Shown: one piece after another, positions 22,524 to 33,485 of the stretch | Layout of the letters: each line of letters opens with the position of its first letter | Position numbering within the stretch: position 1 is the first letter of the stretch | Assembly: GCF_001540865.1 (NCBI RefSeq) | Contig: NC_033621.1 | Coordinates: forward strand, 10,246,832 to 10,310,831 | Length of the DNA stretch: 64,000 nt | From: Ananas comosus | Lineage: Eukaryota > Streptophyta > Magnoliopsida > Poales > Bromeliaceae | Direction of reading: 5' to 3' | Made by a program: the position numbers and the translations under genes | Notes under the pieces: model-generated | Told to the model about the DNA's origin: nothing | What the model saw: the letters and a program-made list of their open reading frames with translations, nothing else | Database searches by the model: none

Positions 22524-23101
22524 ACAAGGACGTCAGGGTCTAAATAGGGGGAGTCTGTGACACCACAATAGTCCCACGTTGGATGGAAATGGAGTAGTAA
22601 TTTGCTATATAAGGGGCCATGAACACTAGTAATAATAACTAGGTTTAAGTATTTTGGGCCGGTGGTTTGGGCCTGATAAGTTATTATTGCTAGTGGGTTG
22701 AATCGTTACAGTGGTATCCACTGAGAAATCTCATGTTGGTTTCTCACCTTCTATTTTTATAGGTGACACAAGCGGTAAGGTTCGGGACAATGCGTGAGGA
22801 GCGTTATAGCTAGTGAGTTTTAGAGGTCCCATACATATTCGTCGATTGACTCTAGTTATCCTATTCTTTATCCTTATTTGTTCTTTGAATAAATACACTT
22901 TGTTATGATTCAGTTAAGAGATTGCTTGTTAAGTTGAATACTTGCTTGGTTGATAAAACTTTGGTTTTATGGCGTTATGACCATTGTGTGGTTTGTGGAT
23001 TTGTGAGAAAAAATTTTCTAACCCTCGTGGTAGACAGTTTTTAAAAGATTGAGTTTTCGTGTAGAAAATAGTTTTTTGTAGCATTCTTGGTGTTTGGTTG
23101 C
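22524..23101 (+). mobile_element. Outer LTR, copy 2 (5' portion) with polypurine tract
   Basis: A 32-bp remnant of element interior ending AAATAGGGGGAGTC precedes the LTR start TGTGACACCACAATAG at 22556. It is collinear with 17342-17889. The left border is abrupt, directly after the CT repeat of a miniature element. It is interrupted by the nested LTR at about 23102. Confidence 0.6.
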
Positions 23102-25012
23102 CGTGAGATTTCAGCATCTAAGGCTTGTCGACACATCTGGAGAGTGTCGGGACAAGTCGGAATTGTTTTGGCGCGAAATGGACGCAAAACGGACTCAGTG
23201 CGACGCGAGAGCAGTGTATTAACATTGAAATCTGCAAAGTGCAGATTTTCAGTGCTGAGTACCGGTACCACGCAGGGGAGTACCGTTACCCCAGTCTATT
23301 TTCAGAACAGTCTGCTCTCAGGTTGCGCCAATTTGGTGCTGAGTACCGGTATAGCATCGGGCTGGTACCGATACCCGGTGTGCGAGAATGTGGGCTGAGA
23401 GGCCGAGTACCGATAACCAAATCTGGTTCCGATACTCCAGCTGGGATTTTGAGTAGGTAAGGGGCCTTTTGGTCATTTGATGCATCATTTATATCACCCT
23501 TATCCCCACTGCTTCTTATACGTGTAGAGAGGCAGGGAGTGAGCCTCTGGTTGCTACTTCCTCTCTCTCTTTAGGTTGGAGTCATGTGCATGGTGGAGGC
23601 CACGGCTTGAGCTCGGAAGTCAACGTTACGCCCGAGAGCCGTTCGAGCGTGTAGGCGTCGCGGTTGTGCCGTTTGAGGCCGGGCGAGCGCGTGATTCCTC
23701 TCCTTTCGACTTCTCGCCGTAGTTGAATTGGCGTTTCGAGGTGGGTTGAAGTTTACCGAAATCGTCGGACTATCTTCTAAGTGTTAGCATCATCGACATG
23801 TATCAATTGTGTATTTTCTTGCTAGTACTCGAATTTATGGATTAGTGTTTAAATTTGAATTTTGAGTTAAGCTAGTTGTATTTATACATGTTGGACTTGG
23901 AATTGACTTAGGAGAAAACTGTTAGATTCTACACTGCCACTTTCTGAAAATTACCAGATTTAGATTTAGAAGTTGTGGTTTGTTTGTATCGCCGCAGTTT
24001 GTATGCGATTGATATTCAGAATAGTGTAGAATGAATTTATGCTCGTGCTGGGATGCCTAGTTTATTTTTACAGTAGTGTGTAGACTGTTTCGGACTGTCG
24101 GATACTGTCGCGATTGACGGTGGACCCAGATTTCTGTATTTGCATCAGATTGTGCCAAGGGCACGTGAGTTTTGGTTGTTAGACCAGTTAGACCCATTTG
24201 CTTTGATTATAACTTGTAAGAGCCTGATTGAGCTCGGCAGAGACACGCTTGCAAATTTGGTTGGGTAGCGCCCACGAGTGCCACACCGGAGTCGGGTTTA
24301 GTACTTTTGCGTTGATGTCGTAGTGTCCTGGTTGGACTTGCTCTCCACCAACAATCCAGCATGGTGGTGGTTGGTGTAACTTCGACAGGCGAAACGGGTG
24401 CGTTCACAGTCCCTAGTGAGATTGGGTCAGAGATTGCATCTTGCTTACATCTACAGATAGCTAGTGTTAGTTAGCGATAGTATAGTGGTATATATCTGTA
24501 GAGTTTTACCAGCTTCCTTTACTATCTTTCTGCATATTTTCTGTAGACTTATTGGGTCAGCCGTTGAGGTCGATAGTGGTACCCACTGAGAACTACTTCT
24601 TTTTGCAGTAGTTCTCATACCCTATTGTTGACCCCTTTTTGCAGAGCTTTCTTCTGCGGCTGCTGTTGTCGCCGATTCTGATCGAGGAAAGGGAGTCGCG
24701 AGCTAGATCCCTTCCCTGATTACAATGCCAGAGGAGTACCTCCCACAGGTAGTTTTGGAGTTTTATGTATATATAGTTGTTGTCTGGATACTCGCTGGAG
24801 CGAGTGGTGTAGTAGACATTTTGTATGTACTGGAACTCTCGAGGTTTATATATATATATACGTATATGTTTTTAGTTTAACAGCTCATTACCTTGTGGTT
24901 GTAGCTTGATTTATTTACAGGTACAACTATGGCTTCGTATACAAAAAAAATTCTTATGTATACGGCAGGTCTGTTGGCGTGTTCGGGGAAGCGTGTAATC
25001 CAGGGCGTGACA
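23102..25012 (+). mobile_element. Nested LTR, copy 2
   Basis: It starts CGTGAGATTTCAG (T to C at the first base) and ends GGGCGTGACA at 25012. It lacks the CACTA insertion of copy 1 and shows the pre-insertion site at 23443-23460. It carries paired ACCGGT-type sites near 23259 and the hairpin at 24588-24616. A ~45-bp stretch of outer LTR sequence appears on both sides, longer than a normal target duplication, so the join is not simple. Confidence 0.65.
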
Positions 25013-25335
25013 TTTTTAAAATGATTTTTCGTGTGGGTAATATTTTTAAAAGACAGAATTATTTGATATTTTGTGCATTCGCATCATTGCGTCTAAGAAG
25101 TGTTTAGATGAATGTACATGGCATGCATCATCTTTCTGAGGACTGATTAGCTGCATGAACAGTTGCATTCTACTATTGCTGGTTGTGTGAGTGGATATTG
25201 TGTATTGTGGTAATATATCTAATGGTACACCGTACAAATATAAGGAGGACTCTATTGGCTAATATTATTTTCAAATTGACCCTTTTTCGAAAAGACTAGC
25301 TTCATAAAATGGGTCCTGGGGCGTACCATAAAAAT
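25013..25335 (+). mobile_element. Outer LTR, copy 2 (3' portion)
   Basis: It resumes the LTR type seen at 8180-8662 (TTTTTCGTGTGGG, TGTGCATTCGCATCATTGCG, CTGGTTGTGTGAGTGGATAT) and ends GGGGCGTACCA. An antisense copy of this segment is at 32440-32850. Confidence 0.55.
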
Positions 25336-25339
25336 AAGA

Positions 25340-26255
25340 AGAAAATTAGTTATCAGCTATCTACTTTTTACTACATCTAATGTGTAATCTTTTCCAACTT
25401 TATTTAGAATAATTATCTCTATAAATTATTGGTTTAAAATTTTCATATTTTTATAAAAATGGATAATTTTTGAAAAAATTAATTTATGATCCTTTAGAAA
25501 ATTAAAATTTAAAATTATTTGTGCGCAAAGCAATGATTAACAACTAGTTTATTTTGAAATTAATAGAATAAGAAAGATCTAGAAGTAAGAATCCCCTATC
25601 TGACATCTTTACTTTGCTTCAAAATAGATTCTTTCCCAAAGTGGCAAGTAAAAATCATACTTTCATAGCCAAAGTTTTAGTTTTCGCAAAATGACGAGAC
25701 AATTATTGATACATGACAATTACATTTTAAACTATTATGGAAAGCGTTTAGAAATACAAAACAAATTTGTATATGCAGTTAATATATCAAAGTTTGTTTA
25801 AAAAAGTTATCTTTATAAATAATTAGGTTTTGAATTTTTTTTATAATTTCTATAGAATGTATTATTTTCCTTAAAACTAATTGCTATTTTTTAAAAAACA
25901 AAATTTTAAAATATTTTTGTGCAATGCACAGGTTAATAACAAATTAATTTTGAAATTAATCGACCATAGAATACTAAAGCAAAGAATCCAAAACCTTGCT
26001 TCTTTAATTTGCTTTAAAATTTATTCCTTTTCAAAGCAACAAGCAAAATATCATAGTGTAGAGCAAAAACTTCTCGTCTCACCCCGCAAGCCAAATTGTT
26101 GATACGTTGCAATCTTACCTATCACAATTAAATTTTTATAATTACAAAAGGTTTAAACAATTGAGTAAATGTTACAAATAGGAAAGAAATATTGGCACGC
26201 AATCGGTATACCTATCTGCAACTAAATCATTCCTATAAGTAACTAGGTTATAGAT
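25340..26255. repeat. AT-rich interspersed repeat units with helitron-like tails
   Basis: Units share CTACATCTAATATATAAT, AATAATTAGGTTTTAAATTT and a tail GTGCAATGCACAGGTTAGCAACTAG, followed by TTTATTTTGAAATTAATTGA and AGTGGCAAGTAAAGAATCA (consensus by eye). Here the tail ends at 25547, and a mutated one lies near 25941. The hairpin plus CTAG tail is helitron-like. No coding capacity is present. Confidence 0.5.
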
Positions 26256-26259
26256 TTTT

Positions 26260-26672
26260 TGTGATTCCTCACTTCCCGTGGAATAATCTATTCTAGAATT
26301 ACTCTAGCCCAAGCACGCATAATCTTCTTAACTTTTTGGGCGTAACCACCGCCCAAAATATTATACTCAGATTTAAAAATTCACAACTACCAGATAATGT
26401 GGAATTCGTCTCACTAGCCGGCCTTAGCTGACCTTGTGGAGAGCCACTCTCTACCCACAATGATCGTTAATCGGGAAACCACCCCACTGCCTAACATACA
26501 ATAGTCGAGTTAAGAAACTCACAAGCGTCAGGCAATATGAGACTATACTTCTTGCTAATGATTTGCTCTAATACCAACTATGACGCCCTACTTTCCAGGG
26601 TGTCGCCCATTTTAGAACAACTCTAGTTCTAACACGTTTAATCTTCTTAACCTCTTGGGTATAGCCATAGCA
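26260..26672 (-). mobile_element. Cassandra-like TRIM with 5S rRNA-derived LTR segments
   Basis: Two short LTR-like ends (26260-26355 and 26581-26672) contain 5S rRNA-like sequence on the minus strand. One reads GCGTGCTTGGGCTAGAGTA...CGGGAAGT. The other reads CTAGAGTTGTTCTA...ATGGGCGACACCCTGGAAAGT in pieces. These correspond to the internal promoter boxes of plant 5S genes (AGTTAAGCGTGCTTGGGC, GATGGGTGACC). A primer site TGGTATTAGAGC (26565-26576) follows one LTR. A non-coding TRIM with 5S-bearing LTRs fits the Cassandra family. It abuts another TRIM LTR at 26674, and the two may form one longer LTR of about 244 bp. Confidence 0.65.
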
Positions 26673-26673
26673 T

Positions 26674-27255
26674 TGTAACGACCCATCTTTCTAGTAATAT
26701 AACTCGCTGAATCCAAACTACTAACCTAAATTCTTAAGCCCGATGATTATTATTAGTTTCAATAGTCTCTTATATATCTAATCACAATTCAATTCCTATT
26801 CGATGTTAGACTATTCGGGTGTCATAAACTTTAACATCCTCATCAGCCAATTAATCATACATACAACCCAAGGTCAGCAGGCGATGTGATACTTGTCTCG
26901 CTAGCCTTGTCATTCAAATCTTGGCATAGCCTGTCATTCTGACCCTTTCTCAGCCGAGACTCATCTTGCACTTCCGACAAGTGATTAGCTCTGATACCAA
27001 ATGCAAGGACTCGAATCACAAGCAATAATCACTCATTGGGCTCATACCATTAGCCCAAAATTCTTAAGCTCAGTAATTATTACTAGTGTCTATGATCTCT
27101 TATGTACCAAATCATAATTCCTAGTATGGAACATTTTCTTTTCCAAGTGAAATCCCCTAGTATATGAAAGAATGAAAAAGTGCTTTCGTTGTTGTGGAAT
27201 AAGAAGCCTTCGTATCTTAATGCATGTATTTAATTGTGAGACTATTGGGGTGTCA
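26674..27255 (-). mobile_element. TRIM element (LTR, perfect primer site, short interior, LTR)
   Basis: On the minus strand: a 5' LTR (27255 to 27002) starting TGACACCCCAATAGTCTCAC and carrying an internal insertion; a perfect primer site TGGTATCAGAGC (26999-26988); a ~160-bp interior; and a 3' LTR (26824-26674) starting TGACACCCGAATAGTC and ending GTCGTTACA. There is no coding capacity. The interior matches the sequence just before 17342, so it is a deletion relative of that element. Confidence 0.7.
26988..26999 (-). other. Primer binding site of the TRIM
   Basis: An exact TGGTATCAGAGC on the minus strand, two bases after the LTR terminal CA. Confidence 0.85.
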
Positions 27256-28460
27256 AAATGCTATAGTCCGATTAACGGGTTTAACCCTATTATAATATAT
27301 AGGATTATTCCAAATTCTAAGAATATCATATTTTTGATAAGTTTTTATAAAACAAACTATTTTACGCCAAACAAATTTATAATTTTCTAAAAATAAAATT
27401 TTAAAATTATTTGGATTTAACTCATCGGTTAGTGACTAGTTTACTTTCAAATTAATTGACCCAAGTATATGGAACCAAAGAATCCCCAATCTAACATCTT
27501 TAAATTGGTTTAACCTATGTTCGTTTCCAGAGTGGCAGGTAAATAATTAATCATACTATTGCACCTAAAACTTCATTTTTCGCCAAGCAACAAGTCAAAT
27601 TATTGAACATACAATCTTGCTTAAAATAATTCCATTATTTATAATGAAAAAAAAATTTAAACTATTATTGAAAGTACTAAAATTTAGAAAAAAATTTGGG
27701 TACACAGTCAGTCCATAAATATATAGCTACATCTAATATGTAACATTATAAAATCTTATTTTGAAAAATTTTCTCTACAAATAATTAGTTTTTAAAAATA
27801 TTTTATTAAAAAATATCTCTACAAATAATTAGTTTTTCAAATTTTAAAAATTTTTATACAATAGATTATTTTTCCTAACTTTAATTTATTATTTTTTAAA
27901 AGTAAGATTTCAAAATTATCGGTATACAATGGACCGATTAGCAACTAGTTTATTTAGAAAGTAATTAATCAGCACAAGAATAGAACAANTTTTAAAATTA
28001 TCTGTATACAATGGACCGATTAATTAGCAACTAGTTTATTTAGCAAGTAATCAGTACAAGAATAAAGCAAAAAAACCCACCAACCCTCCACCTTTATTTT
28101 GTTTTAAAATTGGTTCTCTTTTAAAATAGCAAGCAAAGAATCATATAACAAGCCAAGTTGGTGACACATACCAATCTTATTTAAGACCACTAGATTGTTT
28201 ATAATTAAAAAGATATTAAATTTTTATGAAAAGAGCTTAAAATAAGAAAGAAAAATGGATATGCAACTAGTAAATATATCTATCTATAACCACATCATAT
28301 ATAATAATGTCCATCCTTATTTTAAAAATTTATATCTGCAAATAATTAAATTTTAATCTTTTTATAAATTTTATAACAAGATATTTTTCCCAAAATTAAT
28401 TTAGTATTTAAAAGATAAAATTTTAAAATATCCGTGTGCAATGCATTAGTAAGCAACTAG
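27256..28460. repeat. AT-rich repeat units with helitron-like CTAG tails
   Basis: Tails ending in CTAG occur at 27439, 27948, 28034 and 28460, each preceded by a short (often decayed) hairpin and followed by a TTTA/TTTT host sequence. The 27948 and 28034 tails belong to an ~80-bp near-duplicate that flanks the single N at 27989. Confidence 0.5.
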
Positions 28461-29361
28461 TTTTTTAAAATTAATTGAGACATAATACAAATCAATGAAT
28501 CACAATACTACATCTTTAATTTGTATTAAAATATATAAGTTCCTTTCTAAAGCGACAAGTACAAAGAATCATATTTCTGTGGCCATGCATAGTTATTGCT
28601 TTCCCCAAGTGGCCAACTAAATTATTAATGTATGGTAATCGATTTTACTTATGGTAATGATATTTGTTTATAATAAAAAAATATTTAAACTATTATAGAA
28701 AGAGTTAAGAAAAGAAAATAAAATTGGATGTGCAATTGGTATACCTATTTATAGCTTCGTCTTTAATTTTCTTTAAAATAGGTTCCTTTTCAAAGGGACA
28801 AGCAAAGAATAAAACTTTATTTCTCGTACCTCCTTATAAGTACATCGAAAGTCATTTGAATCTCTCTGCTCCTCTTTCTCCTTAACACATATACACAGAT
28901 TTAGTGATTCAATACATTGAAAGCCATTTAGATCTCTCTGCTGCTCTTTCTCTTTAACGCATGAATGGATATTTAGCCATTTGGATCTCTCTACTGCTAT
29001 TTTTCCTTAACACATGAATAGAGATTTAGCGATTCAGGTACGCACATATTTAATTTTTTACATTATTTTTATTGCCTATCTTTTAATTATTTCAGTCAAA
29101 TTCTATTATTTCTTACCGTAATTGAGGTTTGAGACTCATTTATTCAATAGGGAGTAAGCCTCTTAAATAACACCATTACATGACTAACAAAGAAAAAAAC
29201 TTCTAATAATATAAGAAAATTACTCAAATATTCAATCAAGTTTAAAAGGAAGGAAAGGACATTCTAATATGATATATGTTAACATATGGAATGCATAATA
29301 TCTTTTAGATTTCGAAGAGAGTCGATTTTTTCTTGCTTTATTTTAGCTTTACTTGATATTC
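28461..29361. repeat. AT-rich repeat with TATA-led, internally repeated segment
   Basis: After more of the repeat family comes TTATAAGTA (28834-28842). Three diverged ~60-70-bp units follow, each with CATTTGGATCTCTCTGCTGC-like sequence and TTAACACATGAATAGAGATT-like sequence, then a CAGGTACGCAC motif at 29035. Related segments begin near 31011 and 53598. A promoter and leader picked up by a mobile repeat is one reading; no protein is encoded. Confidence 0.35.
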
Positions 29362-29763
29362 CGTGACACCTCAATAGTCTCATATTAGATGAGAATGAGA
29401 TTGTGATTGAGTAGATTCTTTGACCCTATTAATAATAATTGGGTATAAGCATTTTGGGCCAGTGATTTGGACCCAACTGAGTTATTATTGTTAGTGGGTC
29501 AAGTCGTTATATTTAGTATCAGAGTCGGTTCACTAGCCGAAAGTGTAAGCGGGCCTTACATTGCTTAATGATCTTAGGCTGTGTGTATGATTGCACTGAC
29601 CAAAACGTCAGGACCTAAACAGGGAAAATCTATGACACGTCAATATTCCCATATCGGACGAGAATGAGATTATGATTGAGTATATAAGAGAACATGAATC
29701 CTAATAATAATAAATGGTCTTAAGCATTTTGAGCTGATGATTGGGGCCCAATAAGTTATTATT
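29362..29763 (+). mobile_element. TRIM element
   Basis: LTR 1 (29362-29511) begins CGTGACACCTCAATAGTC and ends GTCGTTATA. A primer-site relic TAGTATCAGAGTC follows, then a ~110-bp interior ending in AAACAGGGAAAATC (polypurine tract). LTR 2 starts at 29631 (TATGACACGTCAATATTCC) and is intact to about 29763, after which it is rearranged. The paralogous DNA at 31.2-31.35 kb lacks it. Confidence 0.65.
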
Positions 29764-29859
29764 GCTCCACCAGCCCAATCATGGGCCATAATAATAATAA
29801 TAACTGAGTTAAGTATTTTGGTTTTGCGTAATTGTCATCACAATTTACTTATAACCCGA

Positions 29860-30140
29860 AAGTAAACCACGAGATACTATTTTTAAAAACTACGAATTTT
29901 CACGCATAAACTGTGTAGGGCTCTATATTACATTTAATGCTTTCACATTTGAGTGTTAAGGCATCTAGATTTGAGTTCTAGATAGAAATATTGGTTTATA
30001 AGACACAAAAATAAAATTTCGCCGGTTAGGCTATTAATTTGTTTTCTGAAGCTCTATATTAATATTGTGTAGCTATTAATTAATCGGAATTTCGATGGAT
30101 TTCATCGCTATTTATGTACAAATTTAAAATACATGTTCAT
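29860..30140 (+). repeat. Direct duplicate, copy 1
   Basis: From AAACCACGAGATA through ACTACGAATTTTCACGCATA to AATACATGTTCATTTAAAAA, this matches 31343-31630 in the same order. It is part of a larger duplicated block (about 28460-30140 against 30720-31650). Confidence 0.7.
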
Positions 30141-31010
30141 TTAAAAATAGCTTTGTGCCACATCGCGCGCGCAATTTCAAAGCGAAATTATATAATTCAT
30201 TCATATTAAATTGTACTAAAACTCTACATTGCGAACATAGTTAATTTGTCCAGGTTTCAGATTAAGTTCAACTAAAACTCTACGTCCTAGATTCATTCTC
30301 CAAATTTAAACTCTACAGTTCATGTTTTAATTGAAGTATAGCAAGTAAAAAATTATACTTTGTAGCGAAACTTTCGCCAAATGACAAGCCAAGTTGTTGG
30401 TACATACCAATCTTATTTAAGACAACTAAATTATGTATAATTAAAAAGATTTTAAATTGTTATGAAAAGAGCTTAAAATAGGAAAGAAATTTGGTTATGT
30501 AATTGGTGTATCTATCTATAACTATATCAAATAAATAATAATATCTAATCTAATTTAAAAAAGTTATGTCCGCAAATAATTAGATTTTAACCTTTTTATA
30601 ATTTTTTGTATAATATATTATTTTTCTAAAATTAATTTATTATTAAAGAAATAAAATTTTAAAATATCTATGTGCCATGCATGGGTTAGCAACTAGTTTA
30701 TTTTGGAATTACTCGAAACAAAGAATAATATATATTGGTTCCTTTCTATAGTAGCAAGAAAAGAATCATATTTCTATTACTATAGTTACTGCTTGGCTAG
30801 CTAAATTATTGATATATGGCAACTTTAATTAAGGTAATGATATTACTTATAATAAAAAGGGTTTAAACTATTATAGAAAGAGTTAAAAATAGAAAGGAAA
30901 TTTGGATATGTAATTAATAGATCAATTATAGCTTCATCTTTAATTTTCTTTAAATTAAATAAGTTCCATTCCCAAGTGACAAGCAAAGAATCACACTTTA
31001 TTTCTCACAC
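30141..31010. repeat. AT-rich repeat units with a helitron-like tail
   Basis: The tail ATGCATGGGTTAGCAACTAG ends at 30696, with the usual flanks on both sides. A small CGCGCGCAATT patch lies near 30165. No gene is visible. Confidence 0.5.
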
Positions 31011-31342
31011 CTCTATATAAATACGTTGAAAGCCATTTGGATATCTTTGTGCTCTTTTTTTTAAATCACGGATAGCCATTTAGCTATTTAGATACACACA
31101 TATTTAATTTTTTACATTATTTTTATTATTTATCTTTTGATTTTGATTTTCCTTTTCTCAGGTTCGGTTATTAAATTTTTATTGTAATTGAGGTTGAAGA
31201 CTTTGATTTATTTAATAAGAATTAAAATCCTTAAATAATACAATTACACGACTTTGATTTATTAATTTCTTTTTTTTCATAACTGTCATCGCCATTTTAC
31301 CAGTTCTATCAGATTTATAATTAAGTCTTAAAAGACAAATAA
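31011..31342 (+). repeat. Second TATA-led repeat segment
   Basis: CTATATAAATACG (31013-31025) is followed by TTGAAAGCCATTTGGATATC, matching the segment at 28834-29110 and, more weakly, 53598-54060. Only one leader unit is present here, against about three in the first copy. Confidence 0.4.
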
Positions 31343-31650
31343 AAACCATGAGATAATATGATTTTTAAAAACTACGAATTTTCATGCATAAACTATGTAC
31401 GTAGGGTTCTAGATTACATTTAATGCATTTCATTTGAGTGTTAAAGCATGCAAATTTGAGTTCTAGAAATATTGATTTATAAAGAAGACAATAACCTTTC
31501 ACCAATTAGGCTATTAATTTATTTTTCGTAGTTCAATATTAATATTGTGTGGCTATATTAATGAGTTTTTCGATGGATTTCGTTTCCCTGTTTATGCACA
31601 AATCTAAAATACATGTTATTTGAAGATAATAATCTATTTAATAGATATTA
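31343..31650 (+). repeat. Direct duplicate, copy 2
   Basis: Counterpart of 29860-30140. Collinear with moderate divergence. Confidence 0.7.
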
Positions 31651-32200
31651 TACTAAAATAGTATCGTCACGATAGCGTTGTGCCACTTGGTACTATTTAG
31701 CAACGTTAGAGTTTCCAAACCAATGATTAGCAACATTGAATATGATCTGGACCTTTTAAACTATTTAGAAATTAGATTTCATGCTTTTTCATATACTATT
31801 CCCTTGTCCATATCCATCAAGTAGACATAAAATGAAGGGCTAAAAATGAATATACTTCAAAAAGTGATGATATAATTTTTATATTCAAGATCTAATGTCT
31901 AGATCTTGTTTTTAAATAGTTTAAAAAAGTTTCTAATAAAAATTTAGCTAATTTGGATTCTGCTTCACCGTTAAATAATCAAACGCACTTTATCAGCCAT
32001 TAAAATTATAAATTTTGTGACATTTTGATCGTTCGATTAACGATGCCGAAAGGTTATGAAATTTTATTTCTAAACAATTTAAAAAGTCTATATCATGTTC
32101 AACTGGGCTGATCGTCGATTTTGTAAACTCTTTCATCAAAACTAAATTGGTAGCTAGTAAGACTAAGCTGTTTACTACCAATAGTATCCAATTCTCCTAC
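31650..32200. mobile_element. Long foldback miniature element (copy D)
   Basis: The arms contain TGAATATGATCTGGACCTTT and, inverted, CTATATCATGTTCAACTGGGC. The central part carries TTCACCGTTAAATAATCAAA as in related copies. The ends (ACCAATAGTATCCAATTCTC at the right) are diverged, so limits are approximate. Confidence 0.6.
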
Positions 32201-32439
32201 TCCTAGATATGATATAGTAACATTAATCAGGTCAAGATTGTTTCCTTACCTATTTATACTGGAGATACTTTATCAATATTCCTCCATTTGTGCAATTCTT
32301 GTACAAACTAAATATAAAATCCTAAATCTTAACATGAATAATTAAAAAAATGGCCAATTTAAAAACATAGTCAGTAAAAAATGCCCCAAATTTTATTGAA
32401 AAAAACAACCTTGCCCACAGAACGGAATAGACCTACGAC
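32201..32439. other. Intergenic stretch
   Basis: AT-rich sequence with no recognised feature. Confidence 0.5.
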
Positions 32440-32850
32440 AAATATAAGGATTCCTCTGCCCACGTGGATAAAGTCTACCCTATATTTGCATGGCGTACCA
32501 CTTGTTACAAATACCACATCACACAACATCCACTCACACAATTCAGTAATCAGAAAATGCATATGCTCATACAGTTAATGAATTCTTAAAAAGATGATGC
32601 ATACTTTAAGCACTTCTTAGGCGAACAATTATGTGAATGCACAATACATCAACCAATTCTATCTTTTAAAAGTATTTCTCACCTGAAAATTTTATTTTGA
32701 AAACCAAAATATGGGATAAATCTAAAAAAAACTATTTGAAAATTATTTTCCACACAGAAATTCAATTATTTGAAAACTGACTACTACGAGGGGTAGAAGA
32801 TATTTTTAAGCATAAATCCACAAGCTACCTATAACTCAGAATCTCTTCTT
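32440..32850 (-). mobile_element. Antisense gypsy LTR fragment
   Basis: The reverse complement matches 25013-25240 and the 3' half of the LTR at 8180-8560: GTGTGAGTGGATGTTGTGTG, TGCATCATCTTT, TGTGCATTCACATAATTG and a CCCTCGTAGTAGTCAG segment. It lies about 0.6 kb upstream of the first NB-LRR-like gene. Confidence 0.65.
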
Positions 32851-33339
32851 CTTTTTCTTTCTAATGAATTGAAAAGACAGATTCCATTCAATAATGAATA
32901 AGATTGAACAAGAAAGAATACAGAATACTCAATAAAAAATAGAAGAAAAACTTCAATTTGCCCATCCTGTGATTTAGCGTATTTTTACTTTACCACGTTG
33001 CGGTTCATATATAGATGTACTTAACTACCCTGCGCTTTTTCATTTTTGTTTCATCATAAAAACTTGCTGTTAATTATGGTCATAAAGTGGTAATTTTTAA
33101 AAAGTCACAAGGTGGTATTCTGTTTGACTCTATTTGACTAAAAATAAATAAATAAAACCACGTGTGTGACATTTTGAATCGCACGGTCGCAAAATGAAAG
33201 CAATTAACCTAGACCAAGAATAATTTTGTATAAATTTTTAAATCACAGTGTGGCAAATGAAAATATACTAGACCAAAGAGGGGTGAATTGAAGTTTACCC
33301 CCCGAATCATAATAAGGGCTGTGCAGCAGTCTAATGGTG
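32851..33339. other. Upstream region of the first NB-LRR-like gene
   Basis: AT-rich sequence with no recognised element end or convincing core promoter. A CATATATAGATG sequence near 33007 is too far upstream to be assigned. Confidence 0.4.
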
Positions 33340-33485
33340 TATGTATTCTATCCAGTCTAGCTTGTCGATTTCCATGCGGAGCTAGCAGGCCAGGAGGATT
33401 AATTAAGAAAGGGCGAAATTAACTCGGTGAATGCTCTCTATCACCATAGATAGATGGATTGATTAAAACCTAGCTATCGATCGCC
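33340..33485 (+). promoter_or_regulatory. 5' flank conserved with the second gene cassette
   Basis: TTTCCATGCGGA, TTAACTCGGTGAATG and GATGGATTGATTAAAACC followed by CTAGCTAT recur in the same order upstream of the 58675 gene. This indicates that the leader and proximal promoter were duplicated together with the coding region. No TATA box is certain. Confidence 0.5.

Noticed and set aside
23041..25030. Target site duplication for the nested LTR copy 2
   Set aside because: The repeated flank is about 45 bp and imperfect, not a 5-bp duplication; a more complex event is needed.
29038..29095. Possible intron with CAG|GTACGC donor and TTTCAG acceptor
   Set aside because: Only 58 bp, and the acceptor is not kept in the related copies; too short for a typical plant intron.
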